A DNA stretch of 10,595 bases from assembly GCA_934351705.1 (NCBI GenBank), contig CAKRJK010000022.1, positions 1-10,595 on the forward strand. Direction: 5' to 3'. The notes beneath the pieces are model-generated. The model was given only the letters and a program-made list of their open reading frames with translations. It was not told the origin of the DNA and searched no databases. The stretch comes from an uncultured Lachnospiraceae bacterium (lineage in GTDB: Bacteria > Bacillota > Clostridia > Lachnospirales > Lachnospiraceae). Positions 5,577 through 10,595 of the stretch are shown piece by piece (positions within the stretch are counted from its first letter, which is position 1; every line of letters starts with the position of its first letter). The position numbers were made by a program, and so were the translations under genes.

Positions 5577-6566
5577 ATGAGCAACATATGGAAATACATA
5601 GGAAAAACATTATTTCGCCTGTTGACACTTTTGGTGGCGGTCAGTATTTTGGCATTTGTACTGGTGGTGAATTCTCCGGTGGATCCTTTGGTATCTTATA
5701 TAGGAACCTCATCCACTATATCTCAAGAGGCAAAGCAGGAAATCATTGATTACTGGCAGTTGGATGCTTCCGGAACAGAGCGGTTTTTAACATGGGCAAA
5801 TCATTTGCTCCACGGAGACTGGGGAAACTCAATTACGTATAAACAACCGGTGTTAAAGGTTATTGGAGAACGATTACAGTATTCTATCTGGCTGATGCTA
5901 ATTGCGTGGATCCTGTCCGGTGTCATTGGATTCTTTTTAGGTATTGCGGCGGCGGTAAAGCGGGGAAGTATCTTTGATAAGATCACAAAAGTATTTTGTT
6001 TGCTACTGCAGTCGGCACCTACTTTTTGGCTGGCACTTTTGATATTGAGCCTTTTTGCTGTGCAGTTACAATGGTTTCCGATTGGACTGGCGGCTCCGAT
6101 GGGAATGACAGCAGAGAATGTGACTTTGGGCGACCGAATTTATCATATGATTCTTCCGGCATTAACTCTGAGTCTGCTGGGTGTGGGAAAGATGACCTTG
6201 TATACAAGACAGAAGTTGATTGAAATCTTAAATAGTGATTATATTTTGTTTGCAAAGGCGAGAGGAGAAACAATGAGACAGATTATCCGTCGTCATGGTT
6301 TCCGTAATATCGCCATGCCGGCATTGACGGTACAATGTGCGTCTTTTAGCGAATTGTTTGGAGGAATTGCCCTTGCGGAAACCGTGTTTTCCTATCCGGG
6401 CATCGGAACGGCAACTACGGCAGCGGGCTTAAACGGAGATGTTCCGTTACTTTTGGGAATTGCAGTGATCAGTGCGGTTTTTGTTTTTTGTGGAAATATG
6501 GCGGCAAATATTTTGTACGCTGTGCTGGATCCCCGTATAAAGGAGGGACATGGCCGTGAGAGATAA
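5577..6566 (+). CDS. ABC importer permease 1 (NikB/DppB type)
   Basis: Inner-membrane subunit forming half of the translocation pore. It has 329 residues and about six membrane segments: an N-terminal helix (LFRLLTLLVAVSILAFVLVV, about 12-31), a long extracytoplasmic loop, then five helices. The loop contains GDWGNSITYKQPV, typical of the DppB/NikB class. The cytoplasmic EAA loop that contacts the ATPase is clear: YILFAKARGETMRQIIRRHG followed by FRNIAMPAL. The ending YAVLDPRIK is also typical. ATG 5577 is preferred because GAAAAGGA (5561-5568) precedes it by eight bases. An in-frame ATG at 5505 would lie inside the binding-protein gene and read through the terminator hairpin. Confidence 0.9.
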   Translation: MSNIWKYIGKTLFRLLTLLVAVSILAFVLVVNSPVDPLVSYIGTSSTISQEAKQEIIDYWQLDASGTERFLTWANHLLHGDWGNSITYKQPVLKVIGERLQYSIWLMLIAWILSGVIGFFLGIAAAVKRGSIFDKITKVFCLLLQSAPTFWLALLILSLFAVQLQWFPIGLAAPMGMTAENVTLGDRIYHMILPALTLSLLGVGKMTLYTRQKLIEILNSDYILFAKARGETMRQIIRRHGFRNIAMPALTVQCASFSELFGGIALAETVFSYPGIGTATTAAGLNGDVPLLLGIAVISAVFVFCGNMAANILYAVLDPRIKEGHGRER

Positions 6567-7395
6567 AAGAGAACCATTGTTTAATACCAAAAAAAGAATT
6601 ATCCTTTATATTACACTTTCGCTGATTTATCTTGCCGTTATTCTGATTTGGGGAATGACAATGGATGCAGAAAGTTATGGAGTCGACTACGCCAGCAAGT
6701 TTGTGGCACCTTGTAAAGAGCATATTTTCGGAACGGATTTTATGGGAAGGGATATGTTTTTGCGTTCTGTCAAAGGAATGTCTACCAGTATTGTGATAGG
6801 GTTGCTTGCTTCAATTGTCAGTTCATTCATTGCTCTTGTATTTGGAGTGGCAGCAGCATTGATCGGTGGAAAATTTGACGATTTTATTAATTGGTGTGTG
6901 GATTGGTGTATGGGAATGCCGCATTTGATTTTGCTTATACTGATTTCCTTTATGTTAGGTAGAGGAGCAGTGGGAGTCACTGTAGGTGTTGCGGTGACAC
7001 ATTGGCCGGAACTGACAAGGTTAGTAAGGGCAGAGGTATTGCAAATCCGAAATTCCCAGTATGTAAAATCTGCATATAAAATGGGAAAGAGTAAGTTTGA
7101 GGTAGCTAAGACACATATTATTCCGCATGTACTTCCGGTTTATCTCATCGGCATGGTATTGTTGTTTCCTCATGCAATCATGCATGAAGCCTCTATTACA
7201 TTTCTTGGGTTTGGGTTGTCTGCGGAACAGCCGGCAATCGGTGTGATTTTATCGGAATCCATGAAATACATTGCTATGGGAAAATGGTGGTTGGCACTCT
7301 TTCCGGGGTTAATGCTTTTGATGGTGATCATTCTTTTTGATGTTATTGGAGAAAATCTAAAACGCCTGTGGAATCCAAACAGTGCAAACGAGTAG
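6550..7395 (+). CDS. ABC importer permease 2 (NikC/DppC type)
   Basis: Second membrane subunit of the pore, 281 residues. After one N-terminal helix (about 16-36) it has the class-specific extracytoplasmic motif HIFGTDFMGRDMFLRSVKG, then five membrane helices. The EAA loop reads YVKSAYKMGKSKFEVAKTHI followed by IPHVLP, and FLGFG near the C-terminus is characteristic. It overlaps the previous gene by 17 bases, which points to translational coupling. AGGAGG (6541-6546) lies only three bases before ATG 6550 but nine before the in-frame GTG 6556, so the true first codon could be either; the difference is two residues. Tandem permeases of unlike sequence are the rule in this importer family. Confidence 0.9.
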   Translation: MAVRDKREPLFNTKKRIILYITLSLIYLAVILIWGMTMDAESYGVDYASKFVAPCKEHIFGTDFMGRDMFLRSVKGMSTSIVIGLLASIVSSFIALVFGVAAALIGGKFDDFINWCVDWCMGMPHLILLILISFMLGRGAVGVTVGVAVTHWPELTRLVRAEVLQIRNSQYVKSAYKMGKSKFEVAKTHIIPHVLPVYLIGMVLLFPHAIMHEASITFLGFGLSAEQPAIGVILSESMKYIAMGKWWLALFPGLMLLMVIILFDVIGENLKRLWNPNSANE

Positions 7396-7407
7396 GAGGT
7401 ATTGGAA

Positions 7408-8340
7408 ATGAACAAAGATAAAAATGCAATTCCTGCTCTGGAAATTCAGGATTTGAGTGTGAGCTTTTCTATGTATGATAAGGGATGGCAGAAAAAGGAA
7501 TTAGAGGTTATTCACGAATTGAGTATAAAAGTCATGCCGGGAGAAATTCTGGCGGTAGTCGGTTCGAGCGGTTCGGGAAAAAGTATATTGGCACATGCCG
7601 CATTGGGAATTTTACCGAAAAATGCGAAAGTCAGTGGAAGAATGGAAGCATTCGGGGAAAAATTGACTGAAAAAAGACAAAAAAAGATGAGGGGAAATGA
7701 GATAGCATTTATTCCGCAGTCTATAGATTATCTGGATCCGTTGATGAAGATAAAAAAGCAGGTTCGAGGAGTATGCGGAACCGAAGAAAAGCAAAGGGCA
7801 TTATTCGAAAAATACCGGTTAGAGAAAAAAGTGGGGGAGATGTACCCATTTCAGTTGTCCGGCGGAATGGCAAGACGTGTTTTGATTTCTACTGCAATGA
7901 TGGGAGAACCACGACTTATTATTGCAGATGAACCGACTCCGGGCTTGAGTAAGGAACTGGCAATGGAAACTTTGCAACATTTCCGTTCTATGGCAGATAT
8001 GGGCTGCGGCGTATTGCTGATTACACATGATATTGACCTAGCTTTTGAAGTGGCAGATAAAATTGCTGTGTTTTATGCGGGAACCACGGTGGAAGTGGCA
8101 AATGTAGAAGATTTCAAACAGGGGGCAGATGCTCTGAGGCATCCGTATAGCAAGGCATTTTTACGCGCATTGCCCGGAAATGAATTTGAATTTATCGAAG
8201 GCTTTCAACCTTATGCGGGAAATCTTCCTTCAGGCTGTCTTTTCGCAGACCGTTGTCCAATGCGGACGGATGCCTGTCAGGGGGAGATTGCGATGAGAGA
8301 ATTGCGAAAGGGGGAAGTACGCTGTGTCAATGCAACTTGA
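7408..8340 (+). CDS. ABC importer ATPase 1 (NikD/DppD/OppD type) with four-cysteine C-terminal domain
   Basis: Cytoplasmic ATP-hydrolysing subunit, 310 residues from ATG 7408. AGGAGGT (7394-7400) is seven bases before this ATG; the in-frame TTG at 7402 is too close. Walker A is GSSGSGKS (52-59), the Q-loop is around PQS (103-105), the signature is LSGGM (150-154), and Walker B ends in the catalytic pair Asp174-Glu175. The switch histidine is in LLITHD. The D-loop is unusual: PGLS (178-181) replaces the common SALD, so its Asp is a Ser. The C-terminal oligo_HPY region begins at HPYSKAF and contains four cysteines, 277, 283, 290 and 306. This pattern is common in DppD/OppD proteins and is reported to hold an iron-sulfur cluster in some. 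It works with ATPase 2. Confidence 0.92.
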   Translation: MNKDKNAIPALEIQDLSVSFSMYDKGWQKKELEVIHELSIKVMPGEILAVVGSSGSGKSILAHAALGILPKNAKVSGRMEAFGEKLTEKRQKKMRGNEIAFIPQSIDYLDPLMKIKKQVRGVCGTEEKQRALFEKYRLEKKVGEMYPFQLSGGMARRVLISTAMMGEPRLIIADEPTPGLSKELAMETLQHFRSMADMGCGVLLITHDIDLAFEVADKIAVFYAGTTVEVANVEDFKQGADALRHPYSKAFLRALPGNEFEFIEGFQPYAGNLPSGCLFADRCPMRTDACQGEIAMRELRKGEVRCVNAT

Positions 8341-8950
8341 GGCAAAAAATATCAGTTTCCGGTATCATGCAAAGGCAGAATGGGTGATTAAAAATCTGAA
8401 CTTTTCCGTAGGGGAGGGCGAGAGCGTAGCTTTGGTGGGACCTTCGGGATATGGAAAAAGCACCTTGTCTAAAATACTGGCAGGCTATGAAAAACCCCAG
8501 GAGGGAGAGGTGCTATGGGAAGGAAAACCGTTGCCTGAAAAGGGATATTGTCCGGTACAGATGATTTATCAGCACCCGGAATGTGCAGTTAATGACCGGT
8601 GGAGAATGAAAAAAATTGTGAATGAGTGTTGGGAACCGTCAAAAGAGTTTTTGGATTCTATTGGAATTGAGGAGGAATGGATGAATCGTTTTCCGGCAGA
8701 ACTTTCTGGTGGAGAGTTGCAAAGATTTTGCATTGCAAGAGTGTTAGGACCAAAGACAAAATTTTTGATTTGTGATGAAATCAGCACCATGTTGGATGTA
8801 ATTACGCAGGCACAGATTTGGGCGGTTATCAAAAAATATACCAAAGAGAGAAATCTTGGGATGATTGTGGTTACCCATAATATGGATTTAGCAAGGCGGG
8901 TATGTGACAGGATTGTAGAACTGCCGAAGATAAATGAAACAGAGTGCTAA
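8324..8950 (+). CDS. ABC importer ATPase 2 (NikE/DppF type), short form
   Basis: Second, non-identical ATPase subunit, 208 residues from GTG 8324. AAAGGGGG (8307-8314) is nine bases before this GTG but fifteen before the alternative ATG 8330, so GTG is favoured. It overlaps ATPase 1 by 17 bases, which suggests coupled translation. Walker A is GPSGYGKST (39-47), the Q-loop is YQHPECAVND (82-91), the signature is LSGGE (127-131), Walker B ends in Asp151-Glu152, the D-loop Asp is Asp158 (STMLD), and the switch histidine is His185. It stops soon after the nucleotide-binding domain and lacks the oligo_HPY extension found in DppF/OppF. The DEISTMLDVITQAQIW version of Walker B/D-loop resembles a clostridial clade often annotated as nickel transport; that link is from memory. 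Confidence 0.9.
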   Translation: MSMQLEAKNISFRYHAKAEWVIKNLNFSVGEGESVALVGPSGYGKSTLSKILAGYEKPQEGEVLWEGKPLPEKGYCPVQMIYQHPECAVNDRWRMKKIVNECWEPSKEFLDSIGIEEEWMNRFPAELSGGELQRFCIARVLGPKTKFLICDEISTMLDVITQAQIWAVIKKYTKERNLGMIVVTHNMDLARRVCDRIVELPKINETEC

Positions 8951-8994
8951 AAAGAGGCTGTACAGTGTAAATACTGCACAGCCTCTGCTTTTTT
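8948..8994. terminator. Bidirectional intrinsic terminator between convergent units
   Basis: AGAGGCTGT (8953-8961) pairs with ACAGCCTCT (8978-8986). After an A/C mismatch CAGT/ACTG (8963-8966 with 8973-8976) closes a GTAAAT loop. Six T follow on the right (8989-8994) and five A precede on the left (8949-8953). The element can therefore end both the importer transcript and the opposing but transcript, whose stop codon is at 9000-9002. Confidence 0.9.
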
Positions 8995-8999
8995 GAAAA

Positions 9000-10340
9000 T
9001 TATTTGTTACTGCGTCTCCAGATATGCATTTTGTCTGCTTCTTTGATCAACTCGTCTCTGAAATCAGGATGAGCAATGGAGATCAATGCTTCTGCTTTCT
9101 GCCATGAAGACAAACCTTTGAGGTTTACTTTACCGTACTCGGTTACTACATAATGTGTGTTTGCACGGGTATCTGTTACGATAGAGCCCGGATGTAAGGT
9201 CGGTAAAATACGGGATTTTACTTCGCCGTCTTTTGTCTTAAAGGTGGAAGAACAGCAGATAAAGCTTTTACCGCCATTGGACAAGTATGCACCTAATACG
9301 AAATCTAACTGTCCGCCTGCACCACTGATGTGTTTTGTTCCGGCAGACTCTGCATTGATCTGGCCAAACAAGTCAAAGTCAACGGCATTGTTGATGGAAA
9401 TAAAATTATCTAATTGTGCAATCGTTCTCACATCATTTGTATAATCTACCGGTGCACTCATCAGTTCCGGATTTTCATCCAGATAATCGTACATTTTTTT
9501 CGTTCCTGCTCCAAACGCATATGTCTGGCGGAAACGATCAATATTTTTCTTAGAGCCATTGATCTTGCCAGCGCGGGCAATATCAACAAATGCATCTACA
9601 TACATTTCCGTATGTACACCTAAATCTTTCAAATCTGATTCTGCGATCAAGGAACCTACTGCATTTGGCATTCCACCAATACCCAGCTGCAAACAAGCTC
9701 CATTTGGAATTTCGTCTACGATTAATTTTGCAACCGCTTTATCCACATCTGTAGCAGCCCCTCCGCCACCGAGTTCTCCAATGGCAGGATTGTTGCCTTC
9801 TACAATCGCATCCACCTTGGAAATGTGGATACCTTCTTCTTTTCCACCAAGACAACGTGGCATATTTTCATTAACCTCTACAATGATATGCTTTGCTGTC
9901 TCACAAACTGCCATCAAATGAGAGGCATTTGGTCCAAAGTTAAAGTAACCATGCTTATCCATTGGTGCTACTACAAGCATTGCGACATCATCCGGATGAA
10001 TGCTCTCTCTGTAATAACGTGGTAATTCCGAATAACGGATTGGTGAATAATATGCACATCCACGGGCAATCAGTTTTCTCTCTAATCCGCCCATATGCCA
10101 TGAATTCCAGCAAAAATGCTCCCCAGCATCTTCTCTTTCAAAAATAGCTAGTGGCTTTAATAAAATACCACCGCGCACCTTAACATCACGTAATTCGTCC
10201 GTACGTCTTGCCAACGCCTGATCCAATACATCCGGTGTCCCCGTACACCAGCCATAATCTACCCAGTCTCCTGACTGTACTACTTTAACAGCTTCATCTG
10301 CCGTCACTAATTTGCTCTGGTATTCCTGCGAAAAACCCAT
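9000..10340 (-). CDS. but: Butyryl-CoA:acetate CoA-transferase
   Basis: Cytoplasmic enzyme that moves CoA from butyryl-CoA to acetate, releasing butyrate and regenerating acetyl-CoA; it is the last step of butyrate formation in many gut Clostridia. The 446-residue length fits the Cat/But/4-hydroxybutyrate CoA-transferase family. Landmarks are [13 protein letters not shown] (24-36), the GIGGMP loop (220-225), HTEMY with the likely catalytic Glu245, [12 protein letters not shown] (339-350), and the ending [11 protein letters not shown] then MHIWRRSNK. The N-terminal [11 protein letters not shown] and the C-terminal ending resemble the Roseburia/Agathobacter butyrate enzymes as I remember them. 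Close relatives act on 4-hydroxybutyrate or propionate, so substrate is inferred. The start is firm: AGGAGG (complement of 10348-10353) lies seven bases before ATG. It has its own promoter and converges on the importer operon. Confidence 0.88.
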   Translation of the reverse strand: MGFSQEYQSKLVTADEAVKVVQSGDWVDYGWCTGTPDVLDQALARRTDELRDVKVRGGILLKPLAIFEREDAGEHFCWNSWHMGGLERKLIARGCAYYSPIRYSELPRYYRESIHPDDVAMLVVAPMDKHGYFNFGPNASHLMAVCETAKHIIVEVNENMPRCLGGKEEGIHISKVDAIVEGNNPAIGELGGGGAATDVDKAVAKLIVDEIPNGACLQLGIGGMPNAVGSLIAESDLKDLGVHTEMYVDAFVDIARAGKINGSKKNIDRFRQTYAFGAGTKKMYDYLDENPELMSAPVDYTNDVRTIAQLDNFISINNAVDFDLFGQINAESAGTKHISGAGGQLDFVLGAYLSNGGKSFICCSSTFKTKDGEVKSRILPTLHPGSIVTDTRANTHYVVTEYGKVNLKGLSSWQKAEALISIAHPDFRDELIKEADKMHIWRRSNK

Positions 10341-10384
10341 TTCTTTCCCTCCTCACAAGATTGTTAAATTTTTACCATACTTGT

Positions 10385-10413
10385 ATACTACCACGATACA
10401 CCACGAATTACAA
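10385..10413 (-). promoter_or_regulatory. Likely but promoter with repeated TCGTGGT in the spacer
   Basis: On the minus strand TTGTAA (10413-10408), a 17-base spacer and TAGTAT (10390-10385) form a fair -35/-10 pair. The 5' leader before ATG 10340 would be about 38 bases. TCGTGGT occurs twice between and overlapping these boxes (10406-10400 and 10396-10390), offset by exactly 10 bases, which looks like a tandem protein-binding site covering the promoter. Confidence 0.5.
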
Positions 10414-10421
10414 TATTTATG

Positions 10422-10450
10422 TATAAGAAAAGACACCGGATATTCTTATA
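10422..10450. repeat. AT-rich 8-bp inverted repeat at the end of the upstream gene
   Basis: TATAAGAA (10422-10429) and TTCTTATA (10443-10450) are inverted copies with a 13-base spacer, spanning the stop codon of the upstream minus-strand gene. The stem is weak, with only one G-C pair in each arm, and no T-run follows, so I would not call it a working terminator. Confidence 0.3.
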
Positions 10451-10595
10451 TTTCTCCCAATGCCTTCCTTGCCTGCAATAGAGCTTCCATGAAGTAGTCC
10501 CGCTCCTCCTCTGAAAGTTCCTGCGCAAGCACTTCCTCATACGACGTAACCAGCCCTCGCAAAGCATGTTTTCCCCCTGCATTTACATCCAGGAT
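10446..10595 (-). CDS. C-terminal 49 residues of a possible MarR-family regulator (5' end outside window)
   Basis: An open frame enters from the right edge on the minus strand and ends at TAA 10448-10446. The visible residues begin ILDVNAGGKHALRG and continue through TSYEEVLAQELSEEERDYFM to QARKALGEI. The shape, a beta-strand or wing end followed by two amphipathic helices with an LSEEER turn, resembles the C-terminal dimerisation helices of MarR-type winged-helix repressors. The DNA-binding part is out of view, so the family is only a suggestion. It lies 105 bases upstream of but on the same strand, with the likely but promoter in between, so a regulatory link is possible but not shown. A start codon is not in the window. 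Confidence 0.6.
   Translation of the reverse strand: MLDVNAGGKHALRGLVTSYEEVLAQELSEEERDYFMEALLQARKALGEI

Noticed and set aside
9559..9921. 120-residue plus-strand ORF inside but, and other long opposite-strand frames such as 1043-1330 and 4650-5000
   Set aside because: They are antisense shadows of well-recognised genes, without ribosome-binding sites or recognisable protein character.
10388..10582. 64-residue minus-strand ORF starting at 10582
   Set aside because: It is out of frame with the more protein-like open frame ending at 10446, is Arg/Cys/Trp-rich, and runs through the but promoter.
1..10595. CRISPR array, tRNA/rRNA gene, insertion sequence, phage or toxin-antitoxin module
   Set aside because: Looked for but not seen: no regularly spaced repeats, no cloverleaf-like segments, no transposase or integrase motifs. 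The gene content is ordinary core and transport metabolism.

Overview
The window looks like a chromosomal segment of a butyrate-producing gut Clostridia, most likely a Lachnospiraceae relative of Roseburia, Agathobacter or Coprococcus. The reasons are a low to moderate GC content, strong AGGAGG ribosome-binding sites before nearly every gene, a type III glutamine synthetase, and a CoA-transferase that closely resembles the butyryl-CoA:acetate CoA-transferases of these bacteria. The assignment comes from protein resemblance recalled from memory, not from a search.

Left part (1-2240, + strand): a nitrogen-assimilation cluster. It holds the 3' end of a type III glutamine synthetase (glnN), a P-II signalling protein (glnK) and an ammonium channel (amtB). 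Each junction carries RNA structure: a GNRA-capped hairpin after glnN, a strong terminator plus a 10-bp dyad between glnK and amtB, and two mutually exclusive hairpins followed by a large terminator after amtB.

Middle-left (2241-3841, + strand): a small acidic orphan protein of 78 residues, then phosphate acetyltransferase (pta) with its own likely promoter and terminator. No acetate kinase gene follows it.

Middle-right (3848-8994, + strand): a complete five-gene ABC importer of the nickel/dipeptide family. In order these are a lipoprotein binding protein, two permeases and two different ATPases. An intrinsic terminator sits directly after the binding-protein gene, so the membrane and ATPase genes are probably expressed by read-through at a lower level. 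The permease-permease and ATPase-ATPase pairs overlap by 17 bases each. The substrate is not settled; a His-rich HPHGHG motif near the C-terminus of the binding protein hints at a metal or metal chelate.

Right part (9000-10595, - strand): but, the terminal enzyme of butyrate formation, convergent with the importer and sharing a bidirectional terminator with it. Its likely promoter contains two TCGTGGT repeats 10 bases apart. Upstream on the same strand is the 3' end of an open-ended gene, 49 residues long, that looks like the tail of a MarR-type regulator.

Metabolically the window joins ammonium uptake and assimilation with acetyl-CoA/acetate and butyryl-CoA/acetate exchange. I see no tRNA, rRNA, CRISPR array, insertion sequence or phage gene, and no clearly new multi-gene system. 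The items most worth a second look are in the non-coding joints and the importer. No gene-free stretch exceeds 300 bases.
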